Below are positions 43,163 through 51,913 of a DNA stretch of 64,000 nt, in pieces. Both the position numbers and the translations under genes were made by a program. The DNA comes from Ruminococcus flavefaciens (GTDB lineage: Bacteria > Bacillota > Clostridia > Oscillospirales > Ruminococcaceae). Position 1 is the first letter of the stretch. Each line of letters starts with the position of its first letter. Under the pieces are notes generated by a model that ran no database searches, was not told the DNA's origin, and saw only the letters and a program-made list of their open reading frames with translations. The DNA lies in assembly GCA_002309635.1 (NCBI GenBank), contig DBXO01000011.1, forward strand, positions 1-64,000, read 5' to 3'.

Positions 43163-44500
43163 TTATTCGTTCAATAGAATCACATTAGAAGTAAATAAAT
43201 TATTTTGACATTTCCATGTAAAAGTTCCGTTATATTTTTCGCATATTTCCTTAATTATGTTTATTCCGTAACCGTGTTCATGTTTATTAGCTTTAGTTGA
43301 ATATAAATTGTCATTTTCTGTTTTAATTTTACCAGAAAAAGAATTACTCATATTTATATACATATATTGTTTATAAAAAAAGATTTTTACATTTATCTGA
43401 GGTTTATCACTATTTTTTGACGCTTCAATTGCATTATCAAATAAATTAGATAATAACGCCGATAGATCCAAAAGTGTGATTTTCAGTTCTGGTAAAGCTT
43501 CAAGTATATAATTAAAAATAATATGTTCATTTTCACATCTCGCGACAACTGAAGCAATTTTAGCATCAATTAAAGAATTTCCGGTTAAGCTTTTCAAGTT
43601 GAAATCCATATTGCTAACAAAATCTTCTGTTTGTAATAAAAGCTTATGCGCTTCTTCTGTATTTCCTTTATCAATTAATTGATTTACACTTAGAAGATGA
43701 TTTTTCATATCGTGTTTGATTTTTCGTAAGCGATGATTTGTTTGATCTTGCATAACAATTATATTACGCATCGAATCAAAACTTGCCTGCATTTCATACA
43801 TCTTTTTCTCTCGTTGAAAACTCGAACATATTTCAGTAAAAAAATATATTACAATTATGCTCATTATAAAAAAAACGGTAGATATACCAATAAACAAAAC
43901 AGATGTGAGGAACTCTATTTCGGCAAATGAATAAAGATGTATAAACATAACTGATATAGCCATAAAAACCAAAACAATTATATCATACAAAACCCACTTC
44001 TTTTTTGCAAGAGCGACTTCAACCTTTGAAAACATTTTGTAAATGCTCCAAAACAAACAAACATTGATTAGCTTTATAGCAAAACAAACAATAATTCTAT
44101 TAATAAAATTGCTATAAAACACATTATATAATTGCACACCCAATACTATAGTCAAAATGTTTCCTATCACAATATCCGTAATATATAAAAGATATAAACT
44201 TGTTACTACAATACCTACTTTAATAAAAATGCTATCTTTGTATAGCATCAAGAATGATATTAAGAGCAAAGCAGTACCCATCAATGACTTTAAATAAAAA
44301 TTTATATTATCAAGTAATAATGAAATAGAAGAACACATCAAAGCGGGAAATAGACAAGCCATTTTTGCTTTAAACCTTTTGTTTAATAAATTATCAGCAA
44401 AGATAAAAATTATAAAATTTTCTATTAATGAAAGAAAAAAATCTAGAACAATCATTTCCATGTTTTTAAATCCTTGAAGATATATATTCCGTAAGTTCAT
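43163..44500 (-). CDS. agrC: AgrC-like sensor histidine kinase
   Basis: A 445-residue protein: six to seven N-terminal membrane helices (residues 1 to about 215) for peptide sensing, a DHp-like helix with HRLRKIKHDMKNHLL around 260, then a GHKL ATPase domain with LFDNAIEAS and a C-terminal GYGINIIKEI. This is the HPK10/AgrC type. It detects the AgrD peptide and phosphorylates the LytTR regulator encoded just upstream, with which it overlaps by 35 bases. Confidence 0.9.
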   Translation of the reverse strand: MNLRNIYLQGFKNMEMIVLDFFLSLIENFIIFIFADNLLNKRFKAKMACLFPALMCSSISLLLDNINFYLKSLMGTALLLISFLMLYKDSIFIKVGIVVTSLYLLYITDIVIGNILTIVLGVQLYNVFYSNFINRIIVCFAIKLINVCLFWSIYKMFSKVEVALAKKKWVLYDIIVLVFMAISVMFIHLYSFAEIEFLTSVLFIGISTVFFIMSIIVIYFFTEICSSFQREKKMYEMQASFDSMRNIIVMQDQTNHRLRKIKHDMKNHLLSVNQLIDKGNTEEAHKLLLQTEDFVSNMDFNLKSLTGNSLIDAKIASVVARCENEHIIFNYILEALPELKITLLDLSALLSNLFDNAIEASKNSDKPQINVKIFFYKQYMYINMSNSFSGKIKTENDNLYSTKANKHEHGYGINIIKEICEKYNGTFTWKCQNNLFTSNVILLNE

Positions 44501-45197
44501 TTAGTAAGATTTTGTCACGGCCTCTACTTAATGGAAGGCGTGCATCATTGTCAAGGATAACTTCATGTTTCTTAACCATTTTAACTTTTACAATGTTAAC
44601 TATATATCCACGACAAATCTCAAAGAAATTCTTTTTTATATACTTATTAGCTATATCTGTTATTTTACTTATTAATTGAAATTCCGAATTATACGTTACC
44701 AAAAAGGCAGTTTTATTTGTACAATAAAAATATAAAATATCATTTATTAACACTTTTAGCACCTGTTTTTCACCATTTTTTAAGATTTGAAATATCTCGA
44801 AATTTGGCTGATATCTTTCATATTCTTTTATAACTCTTGCAAGCTCAGCAATATAAAAATCATCATCACTATCTTTGGGAATAAATGCATTTATTCTGTA
44901 TGGAAGAGTATTATAAATTTCAGCTTTATAAGATGTAATAAAGACAAGAAAGAAACTGGAATCAATCAATCTAAGTTTTTCAGCAATTTCTTTGCCATTG
45001 ATTATAGGCATATCAATATCTAACATAACAATATCATACCGTTTATTATTATTATAACATGCTATCAGTTCATTCCCATCAGCAAAGAAAGATACTTGTA
45101 TATCTATGCCAATTAATTTTTGAACAGTATATATCTTTTTTTTAAATGTTTGTTCCACATATGTCCTATCATCATCACAAAAGGCAATAGAGATCAC
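44466..45197 (-). CDS. agrA: AgrA-like LytTR response regulator
   Basis: A 243-residue regulator: receiver domain with acidic FCDDD at residues 6-10 and phospho-acceptor Asp60 in DIVMLDIDMP; C-terminal LytTR DNA-binding domain (KKNFFEICRGYIVNI, LSRGRDKILLNEL). It lies 3 bases after an XRE gene and overlaps agrC. Its target could be the divergent cassette at 46-49.6 kb (inference). Confidence 0.92.
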   Translation of the reverse strand: MISIAFCDDDRTYVEQTFKKKIYTVQKLIGIDIQVSFFADGNELIACYNNNKRYDIVMLDIDMPIINGKEIAEKLRLIDSSFFLVFITSYKAEIYNTLPYRINAFIPKDSDDDFYIAELARVIKEYERYQPNFEIFQILKNGEKQVLKVLINDILYFYCTNKTAFLVTYNSEFQLISKITDIANKYIKKNFFEICRGYIVNIVKVKMVKKHEVILDNDARLPLSRGRDKILLNELTEYISSRI

Positions 45198-45200
45198 TTT

Positions 45201-45524
45201 TTAATTATCCTTTCTATATAAGTGACTAGCATATCTTACGATTTGTTCCATATCAAATACCTTATCCTTGGGGCAATCAGAAATAATATCATAGAAGCTT
45301 ACTGTTGGAGAAATCTCTCCCGTTATCAAATATGTTAAATCAATATCCAATTGTTTGTGTACTAACATCAACTTTTCGATTGATAATCTACAGTTTCCTC
45401 TTTCAATTTCACCATAAAAATTACAAGACATGTCAAGTAAATCCGCCGCCTGAGCTTGCGTTAACCCTTTTGCTTTGCGAGCTGCTCTAAGACGTTCGCC
45501 TATTTCTTTTAATATAATATTCAT
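45201..45524 (-). CDS. XRE-family regulator heading the agrAC operon
   Basis: A 107-residue protein with an XRE helix-turn-helix (LRAARKAKGLTQAQAADLLDMS, then FYGEIERGNCRLSIEKL). It is the first gene of an operon with agrA and agrC (3-base gap). A large inverted repeat overlaps the -35 of its promoter and could be its own operator. Confidence 0.88.
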   Translation of the reverse strand: MNIILKEIGERLRAARKAKGLTQAQAADLLDMSCNFYGEIERGNCRLSIEKLMLVHKQLDIDLTYLITGEISPTVSFYDIISDCPKDKVFDMEQIVRYASHLYRKDN

Positions 45525-45556
45525 TTATTATTCTCCCGTCTTATATCGCTAAATTG

Positions 45557-45634
45557 ATTATATCAAAAATAAGTATTCATGTAAACCAACGATATATTTG
45601 CGTTTTTTAAGAAATGCAAATATATCGTTGGTTT
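45557..45634 (-). promoter_or_regulatory. Promoter and 19-bp inverted repeat of the XRE-agrAC operon
   Basis: Minus strand: TTTACA (45585-45580), 17 bp, TATAAT (45562-45557). The inverted repeat AAACCAACGATATATTTGC (45583-45601) with its perfect complement at 45616-45634 overlaps the -35 edge, so it is a candidate operator. The loop is 14 bases. Confidence 0.7.
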
Positions 45635-45639
45635 TTAGC

Positions 45640-45754
45640 TTGACTTTCTCAAAAAAATATGTTATCATGCTTATAATGATATGCACATCTCGGTAAAGAT
45701 TTTCAACAATTCGGTGCAAAACAGTTGCTTTTAGCAATACGATATGATAACATA
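45640..45754 (+). promoter_or_regulatory. Plus-strand promoter and spaced inverted repeat
   Basis: TTGACT (45640-45645), 17 bp, TATCAT (45663-45668). TATGTTATCAT (45658-45668) is repeated inverted at 45744-45754. No gene follows directly, so the transcript may be a small RNA or a long leader. Confidence 0.4.
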
Positions 45755-45890
45755 CAATCATGGTCGAAAGCACCAATATTTTTACCAGTTCAACACATCA
45801 TTATATACTCTTTCGTTTTGCTTAACTTATAGACTATTATAATAAAAAGAAGTATATCCTGTTATTATAAAAACGTCTACCAAAATGCAA

Positions 45891-46018
45891 AAAACTGACC
45901 ATTTTGCCAATTGAATTTTATAATACGAATAATCAGTGTATATATTTTATTCTTTAAATATTATGTCATAATAAAAAGCAATTGCTGTGGTCAGTTTTAT
46001 TATGCATAATTATATAAT
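45891..46018 (+). promoter_or_regulatory. Tandem promoters with paired inverted motifs ahead of the secreted-protein gene
   Basis: AAAACTGACCA (45891-45901) and its inverse TGGTCAGTTTT (45988-45998) each cover the -35 position of a TATAAT box (45919-45924 and 46013-46018, each about 17 bp downstream). Neither site has a good -35, as expected for activator-dependent promoters. AgrA-type control is the obvious candidate. Confidence 0.5.
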
Positions 46019-46062
46019 TAAAAACGAGCATATGCTTAATCTACAATTAAAGGAGTGTTATT

Positions 46063-46503
46063 ATGAATATCAAAAAAAGCATCGTTGCTATTGCAACATC
46101 TCTTATAACTATTGCTTCACTCGGTTCGTTGGCTGCAAGTGCATATTCTACTATTCCTTATGTTCCATATACTATCTATACGGATGTAACGACATATAGT
46201 GGTAAGTATACCGGATCATATGGTTCATTTTATGCGAGGCCAAATGATTCTGCAGTAGCATCATCTGTACCTGGTTATTCTTCTTCATATAAGTATGCAT
46301 ATTATGCTCAGTATAAAGAAGTTAACGGCATTTATCAGTTCTACAGAGATAGTGTAGGTAGCAGCACAGATACAGCTTTAACCCCTCCGTTATTGGTTGA
46401 TTCCTCAGTTGCGTATAGATATCATGCTGGAAGTATATCTAACACTTCTGATCCAAATTCTTCCCCAAGAGAATCATATGTTGTACATGTTTATAAACAG
46501 TAA
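46063..46503 (+). CDS. Secreted Tyr/Ser-rich protein (possible bacteriocin-like effector)
   Basis: A 146-residue protein with a Sec signal peptide (likely cleavage after ASA, residue 27). The mature 119 residues are rich in Tyr and Ser and have no Cys or Trp (IPYVPYTIYTD, SYKYAYYAQYKEV, ending VVHVYKQ). No family is recognised. It heads a plus-strand cassette with three ABC genes of lactococcin-972 type; that bacteriocin is also Sec-dependent and small, but this protein lacks its Trp-rich pattern. The position opposite the agr genes suggests quorum-controlled expression. AAGGAG is 8 bases before the ATG. Confidence 0.6.
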   Translation: MNIKKSIVAIATSLITIASLGSLAASAYSTIPYVPYTIYTDVTTYSGKYTGSYGSFYARPNDSAVASSVPGYSSSYKYAYYAQYKEVNGIYQFYRDSVGSSTDTALTPPLLVDSSVAYRYHAGSISNTSDPNSSPRESYVVHVYKQ

Positions 46504-46522
46504 TTTGTAAAAGATATAAGCA

Positions 46523-46560
46523 ACGATATGGTATCTTTATCATAAAAGATACCATATCGT
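46523..46560 (+). terminator. Strong hairpin after the secreted-protein gene
   Basis: ACGATATGGTATCTTT and AAAGATACCATATCGT form a perfect 16-bp stem. The weak T-tract afterwards suggests partial termination, giving more of the secreted protein than of the ABC genes. Confidence 0.65.
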
Positions 46561-46631
46561 CGTTTATATTAAATAATAACATTTGGGTACGATGGGGGAA
46601 GTTGTCTTAGTATTAAAGGAGAAACAAACAT

Positions 46632-47759
46632 ATGAAATCACTGCTCTTAATAATACATCAGATTCAAGATCTTATTAAAAATCATAAAGCGTTCAGTATT
46701 TTGCTTGTAACAGCGCAGCTTTTGGGAATACTGATTTTACTTTTTTCTGCTGCCACTATACAGAGTATATCAGTTAAGCAAAAGAAATTGGATGAAATGT
46801 CATTGTTTTTTGAAGTAAGCACCCTAAAATATTTGGATGAACAAGAAGAAATAATTATGGGCTACAATGAAGTTGACGGTAAAAGTGAACCTATTTATGG
46901 AACACGTAATAAAGTTGATTTAAGCAGCGGACTTTCTATTAAGGAAGTTACAGACCGTGTTAAAACTATTATTGCCGAAAATCCTATTGATGATCGACCT
47001 ATTGTTAGAATATACGGATATTACAACGATTATAGAATAGGAACATATCTCTTGGATGATTCGGGAATTGAAACAGGCGAAATAACATTGAATTGTAAAA
47101 GAATTCCTGGATACAAAATAGGAGAAAGCTATAAAATCGGCGATAAATGTTTAATAATCACTAATATTGTGGATAATCTTATTACAGATATGCTGGTTTC
47201 ATCAACCGATATTCCAAACGAATGGTTAGGATATAATATACGTTTTATTTATAGTACTGCTCCAACTACTGAGCAAGCTGAAAAAATGAAATCTCTTCTA
47301 ATGAAGTATTTCGATTGTAATGAATTATATATACCTGAAACTGTCGATCCGTTAACTGCTCAATTTAATTATATGGCAATACTATGCACTTTTCTTATGT
47401 TAATTGCAGTTTTGATCAATATTTGTTACGCTCAACTATATCGTTTCCGCCTTTCAAAGTTATCATTTTCTGTATTCAGATTGGTTGGGTGTTCCGTCAA
47501 AAATATATGCTCCTTATGTTATTCAGAAATATTAATTACTTCAATTTTATTGTATACTTTGGGTACAATTGTGTTTAATTACCTTTTCAAAAATAGTATT
47601 TCATTATGGTATGAAAGTGTAGACTCTCTTTATACCACAAAATATTATATGTTGTTTGGTATAGCTTATTTTATACTCCAACTTATTATTATCAGCTTAC
47701 CTCTAAAGAGGTTTGTTAGCCAAGAAGTGGTTACAGCTGAAAAGGAGGATAAACTATGA
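46632..47759 (+). CDS. FtsX-like ABC permease subunit
   Basis: A 375-residue protein: one N-terminal helix (about 23-45), a 190-residue outer domain, then three C-terminal helices (about 247-270, 300-325, 340-360). This MacB/FtsX layout resembles the bacteriocin-associated integral membrane proteins of lactococcin-972 loci. AAAGGAG precedes the ATG. It overlaps the next permease by 4 bases. Confidence 0.7.
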   Translation: MKSLLLIIHQIQDLIKNHKAFSILLVTAQLLGILILLFSAATIQSISVKQKKLDEMSLFFEVSTLKYLDEQEEIIMGYNEVDGKSEPIYGTRNKVDLSSGLSIKEVTDRVKTIIAENPIDDRPIVRIYGYYNDYRIGTYLLDDSGIETGEITLNCKRIPGYKIGESYKIGDKCLIITNIVDNLITDMLVSSTDIPNEWLGYNIRFIYSTAPTTEQAEKMKSLLMKYFDCNELYIPETVDPLTAQFNYMAILCTFLMLIAVLINICYAQLYRFRLSKLSFSVFRLVGCSVKNICSLCYSEILITSILLYTLGTIVFNYLFKNSISLWYESVDSLYTTKYYMLFGIAYFILQLIIISLPLKRFVSQEVVTAEKEDKL

Positions 47760-48952
47760 AAAAAATATTCGTACTTGGTAAAATTTCAGTTGCAAGGCAT
47801 CTCAGCATATCTGTATTTATCATTTTACAAGTAATATGTATTCTTATTGGATCTAATATGCTTCTTTCAAGTTATAATCAACAATATATTCTTATTAAAC
47901 CTTTTTCTGAATGGCTGAATTCAGACGGATTTTATGTAACTGGCCTTGACTCGCCGAATTTTAAAATTACTAATGATGAAAACAATATTCTTGATGAATT
48001 GAAAGGTGAATGGGAACGTATTTCTTTTTTTCGCGAAGCAGTTTTTAATGTTCAGCAAGGTAACATCACTTATCCTATTAAAATAATTATATATGATAAT
48101 AATTTTTGGAACAATTATACTCCTGTAATGCAAAGTGGAAAGTGGTTTAAGAGTGATTATTCTGAAAAAGGTATATGGTGTGTTGCAACTCCTAATATTA
48201 TAAATAATGAAATATTATTGCCTGGCGCAAACGAGAAGATTAAGGTTAATGGGATTATGGGGAATCTTTGTTATATTCCAATAATGACAAGTTGGAACTG
48301 TAATAGTTCAATAAAAGATAATTTTTATAAAAAATATTCATATGAACGAGATGAACAAATATTTATCCTAATGCCAGAATCACAGTGGAAAAAAATAGGT
48401 TTGTCTAATGAATTGACATATAAGTCACGTTATGGTATAATTCTTCCCAAACACAAACTTAGTGAAGAGGAAAAAACTTATAATGATGAAGTATTTAGGC
48501 AATTTGGTAGTCCACAGATACCCATGTCAAAGATTAAATCTCAGTCACGCTTTGAACTGAATGATAACTTGCGACGTTTCCTGCCTCTTTTAATTGCACA
48601 AATTACAATAACGCTTTTTGGCATAATATGTGCAAGTGCAATACAAACATTCAATGATGAAAAGTTATTTTCAATATATGGATTATGTGGAATGAACCGT
48701 AAGAAACGGCTGATGATTAATTTAAGTGAATATGGACTGTTGATGTTTCTTTGTGGAGCAATTACTTACATTATTTATTTTATTACTAAAGTAAAGGGAA
48801 AACACGCAAAATACGGCTTATTATTTTCTACAAACAATATAATGCTCTCTGTAGCCTTAATAATTTTATTGATAGCACTAAGTATTACCGCGCCATATAT
48901 AATCACAAGAAAAAAATGTCTTGCAGATCAACTCAGGAGGAATATACAATGA
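47756..48952 (+). CDS. FtsX-like ABC permease subunit
   Basis: A 398-residue protein with the same plan as its neighbour: an N-terminal helix (about 17-40), an outer domain, and three C-terminal helices. It probably pairs with the preceding permease. GGAGG precedes the start, and the stop overlaps the ATPase start by 4 bases (ATGA). Confidence 0.7.
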   Translation: MKKIFVLGKISVARHLSISVFIILQVICILIGSNMLLSSYNQQYILIKPFSEWLNSDGFYVTGLDSPNFKITNDENNILDELKGEWERISFFREAVFNVQQGNITYPIKIIIYDNNFWNNYTPVMQSGKWFKSDYSEKGIWCVATPNIINNEILLPGANEKIKVNGIMGNLCYIPIMTSWNCNSSIKDNFYKKYSYERDEQIFILMPESQWKKIGLSNELTYKSRYGIILPKHKLSEEEKTYNDEVFRQFGSPQIPMSKIKSQSRFELNDNLRRFLPLLIAQITITLFGIICASAIQTFNDEKLFSIYGLCGMNRKKRLMINLSEYGLLMFLCGAITYIIYFITKVKGKHAKYGLLFSTNNIMLSVALIILLIALSITAPYIITRKKCLADQLRRNIQ

Positions 48953-49617
48953 TAAAGATAGAAAATCTATCCAAAACCTATGATAAAGGGAAAAATAGCG
49001 CAGTAAAAGCACTTGATAGTATTTCCTTGCACATAATTCAAGGCGAATTAACTGCTATAATTGGAAGATCTGGATCTGGTAAAACAACTTTGCTGAATAT
49101 TATAGGCTGTATTGACGGATTTGAAACAGGAACTTATTACTTAGATAGTAAAAATGTTTCAAAAGCTAATGATCATAAACTTTCTGAACTTAGAAATGCC
49201 AAAATTGGTTTTGTAATGCAGAATTTTGCACTTATTAATGAAGACACTGTTATTGAAAATGTTATGCTTCCATTTTATTTTAACAATAAAACTACTTTAA
49301 AAAAAGCAAAAAAAATGTCGATAGAAGCACTAAAAAAAATGGGCATCGAACAATTATCTAACAAACCTATAAGTAAACTATCCGGTGGTCAAAAACAGCG
49401 TGTTGCAATTGCGAGAGCAATAGTTAATAATCCTTCTATTATTCTTGCTGATGAACCTACAGGAGCTTTAGATTCAAAAACATCACAAGAAATAATGAAT
49501 GTTTTTCGTGAACTTAATTCAAATGGAGCTACAATTATAATTGTAACTCATGATATGGAAATTGCACGGCAGTGTAAACGTATAATTGAAATAAATGATG
49601 GAAAAATAAAAGAGTAG
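48949..49617 (+). CDS. ABC ATPase, lactococcin-972/MacB type
   Basis: About 222 residues from the ATG at 48949 (AGGAGG upstream); the longer frame to 48916 lies inside the permease gene. Walker A GRSGSGKTT, then IGFVMQNFALINEDTVIENV, typical of lactococcin-972-associated ATPases, signature LSGGQKQR, Walker B IILADEPTGALD and THDM switch. With the two permeases it forms an exporter or immunity pump for the secreted protein or a related peptide (inference). Confidence 0.88.
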   Translation: MIKIENLSKTYDKGKNSAVKALDSISLHIIQGELTAIIGRSGSGKTTLLNIIGCIDGFETGTYYLDSKNVSKANDHKLSELRNAKIGFVMQNFALINEDTVIENVMLPFYFNNKTTLKKAKKMSIEALKKMGIEQLSNKPISKLSGGQKQRVAIARAIVNNPSIILADEPTGALDSKTSQEIMNVFRELNSNGATIIIVTHDMEIARQCKRIIEINDGKIKE

Positions 49618-49625
49618 TTATTTAC

Positions 49626-49659
49626 GGGCGCACCAATATTACGTTGATACGCCCTTTTT
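49626..49659. terminator. Terminator of the ABC cassette
   Basis: GGGCG...CGCCC (49626-49630, 49650-49654) followed by T5 on the plus strand. It lies between convergent genes, with the relaxase gene ending at 49669. Confidence 0.7.
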
Positions 49660-49668
49660 GTATTCCAA

Positions 49669-51084
49669 TTAGTAAGATTGACCATATTCTGACTTAATTC
49701 CCATTTCCTGTTTCTTTCTGTCAATAGCTTTTCTAAGCTTCTTATCGACCTTTGAGCGTAACTTTCGCTGCTCTCGGTCATAATCATCATATATAATACG
49801 ACTGATATTAACCATAAGTCCAAACGCAGCACAGGCAAATGCGCTGTTATCATTACCTACAACAGGCGGAACGGCTGTTTTGCCAACATTTTCGCTGATA
49901 CTATCGTTTTCAACAGCTATATTATCGGACTTATCTTCAACAGTGCCTTTTCTTGCGGCAACAGTAACAACTGGAACTATCTCTGCCGCAGAACGTATTA
50001 TCATATTCTTCACTGACTTGAAATGCTCGTTATCGACCATCGCATGGAAATCCACCTTTGCCGAAGAATAAAAGTCGTGCTTGCTCTGCTCCATATCACA
50101 CCACAGCTTGTATATTTTCTGTATTGACTCATTCTGCGAAAGTCTGAGGAATATTTCGTCAACAGTCTGCTTGGTATCCTTATTCAGGTAGCCATAGACT
50201 TTTTTTCCTTTTGTATTCTGAAGCTGTCCGTGGAGCTTCCGCATAAGATCAACTATCTCTGTATCAATACAGTTATTGTTAGTAATATCGCATGAAAGCT
50301 GTTTCATAAGCTTTGCGCTCTCAGCTTTCAGAAGGTCACGAGTATCTGTCTGCTGCTGATAAAGATGTTTCAGCTCATCTGCGTAAATATCATTCATAAA
50401 GCCGCTCCGTATCTTATCGCAGCCCTGCTTTGTAAGAAATCCCTCACGTTCATTTGTCGAGTACACGACTATATGAACATGGGGATTTGTTTCCTTATCG
50501 TGAAAGGCAGCATACCATTTCAGATTTGCCATGTCTATTTTTGACTGCTTGGCTATGTTTGGTATCTGCCGCTTTATAAGCTCTCGCCAAGCCGTCAGAT
50601 TATCGTAACCCATTTTCTGAGCATCGTCCCTGCGAAGAGATACAACGTGAGTCCATACATTTCCGTTGTGTTCCGAAACTTCCTTTGCAACTTTTTTAAG
50701 CGATATCGGCTCGTCAGTCTGTGAAAATAATCCGTGCGATCCAAATTTTACTGCTCCAGGACGATTGGCAAGATAACCCATATAGTTTTTCTTGTTCGAC
50801 ACTATATCTGCATTATGCTCGATAGTTTCTTCAATAAATTTGGACGCGTTCTTCTGCGTAGGACTGTTTTTGTATTCCTCATAAGAGAAACTTTTTTTGC
50901 TGTCCGAGAAATCTTTCAACAGAGAAGAAATAAGCTCCTGCTGTTTTTTTGTAGCTGGAGCTGTTCCGTTATTCTCTTTTACTGTAGCTGCTCCCTCACG
51001 TGTAGCGATGTACTTAACGTAGTTGGAAAGATTTTTACTGCTGCCGCTTTTGAGGTAACGGCTCACCACAACTAACCTCGGCAA
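49669..51084 (-). CDS. MobP-family relaxase (MobP3-like)
   Basis: A 471-residue relaxase: MPRLVVVSRYLKSGS at the start, and the metal-binding His motif in FHDKETNPHVHIVVYS around residue 200, as in MOBP relaxases of Firmicute elements. The C-terminal half is helical with a basic tail (REQRKLRSKVDKKLRKAIDRKK). It nicks oriT and leads the strand into the recipient. Its accessory protein is encoded directly upstream, with a candidate oriT beyond. Confidence 0.85.
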   Translation of the reverse strand: MPRLVVVSRYLKSGSSKNLSNYVKYIATREGAATVKENNGTAPATKKQQELISSLLKDFSDSKKSFSYEEYKNSPTQKNASKFIEETIEHNADIVSNKKNYMGYLANRPGAVKFGSHGLFSQTDEPISLKKVAKEVSEHNGNVWTHVVSLRRDDAQKMGYDNLTAWRELIKRQIPNIAKQSKIDMANLKWYAAFHDKETNPHVHIVVYSTNEREGFLTKQGCDKIRSGFMNDIYADELKHLYQQQTDTRDLLKAESAKLMKQLSCDITNNNCIDTEIVDLMRKLHGQLQNTKGKKVYGYLNKDTKQTVDEIFLRLSQNESIQKIYKLWCDMEQSKHDFYSSAKVDFHAMVDNEHFKSVKNMIIRSAAEIVPVVTVAARKGTVEDKSDNIAVENDSISENVGKTAVPPVVGNDNSAFACAAFGLMVNISRIIYDDYDREQRKLRSKVDKKLRKAIDRKKQEMGIKSEYGQSY

Positions 51085-51087
51085 CGC

Positions 51088-51492
51088 TTACTCCTTCTGG
51101 AACTCAACTGCATCTTCGTAACTGATGATGCCGTTTATTTTTCTCACCTCATTAACGCACATCGACTGCAGCTGTCTCAAGGTTTCATCGTCTATATCAT
51201 TTACTGCCGCAAGCATATTTGAAATTTTTCCAAGTTCTACTGCGACCTTGAACAGAAGTCGAGATAATCTTTGTTCCGTTCCTGCAATAGTAGCTTTCAC
51301 AGTTTCCGTTATAAGCGGCGATATATAGTTGACAGATCTTTCTTCATCAAGATAACCGATATAGAACGAGATTGCTTTCTCTATGAACTCACTCTGCGAT
51401 TTGCAGTTGTCGTGTTTGTAATGTGTTCTCACATTTTCTATCGTCTGCGGATATACCCACAGCGGAAATTTTATTTTGTTGTCAAATGCCAT
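51088..51492 (-). CDS. Relaxosome accessory protein (MobC-like)
   Basis: About 134 residues from the ATG at 51492 (GGAGG upstream). The N-terminal KIKFPLWVYPQTIENV...SQSEFIEKAISFYIGYL resembles a ribbon-helix-helix DNA-binding domain; the rest is helical. It sits 3 bases before the relaxase gene, the usual place of the oriT-binding partner. Confidence 0.7.
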   Translation of the reverse strand: MAFDNKIKFPLWVYPQTIENVRTHYKHDNCKSQSEFIEKAISFYIGYLDEERSVNYISPLITETVKATIAGTEQRLSRLLFKVAVELGKISNMLAAVNDIDDETLRQLQSMCVNEVRKINGIISYEDAVEFQKE

Positions 51493-51540
51493 TTTTATGC
51501 CTCCGACTCCTAAGTTTTTGCCAATAAACTGGCATCTGCG

Positions 51541-51633
51541 GAGCTGCAACCCCTAAATTTCCATTTTGCTGTAATTGCAACCCCTAAATGCAAATGCTGT
51601 TTTGCTTAATATGCGGTCGGCTTCGCCGTCCGC
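51541..51633. other. Candidate oriT region
   Basis: TGCAACCCCTAAAT occurs twice, at 51545-51558 and 51576-51589. The hairpin GCGGTCGGC-TTC-GCCGTCCGC (51613-51633, one mismatch) lies next to it. Iterons plus a hairpin just upstream of accessory protein and relaxase genes are what an oriT looks like. The nick site is not identified. Confidence 0.4.
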
Positions 51634-51676
51634 TGTGATCGCCGCGACCACGCGGTTTTATCTTGCAACACTTTCC

Positions 51677-51913
51677 TCACTGCTCCGAAGGCGGTCTGCC
51701 CTCGGAGTTTTTGGAAGGTTTGAGTTTCCGCACAGGCTTGCTGTCCGACGTAAGCTCTATGTACTCACGGACATTCTGCGGAACATTTTTGTTATACAGT
51801 TGCTCTGCATATTTGTCGATCTCAGCCGTCAGTGTTGTGTTTCGCTGTGCCAGATACATCTCCAGTGCCGACAGCTTTTCTTCACTCATGGATAAAATTA
51901 TCTTGTCTTTCAT
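51677..51913 (-). CDS. DUF6103-like small element protein
   Basis: A 78-residue protein (MKDKIILSMSEEKLSALEMYL, then VPQNVREYIEL). It resembles the small DUF6103 family common in Clostridial conjugative elements; the role is unknown. It overlaps the ArdA-like gene by 4 bases. Confidence 0.6.
   Translation of the reverse strand: MKDKIILSMSEEKLSALEMYLAQRNTTLTAEIDKYAEQLYNKNVPQNVREYIELTSDSKPVRKLKPSKNSEGRPPSEQ

Noticed and set aside
45558..45776. 72-residue minus-strand frame
   Set aside because: It covers the operator and promoter region of the XRE-agrAC operon and has no ribosome site.
49548..49853. 101-residue frame across the convergent gene ends
   Set aside because: It overlaps the ABC ATPase end, the terminator and the relaxase gene end in other frames.
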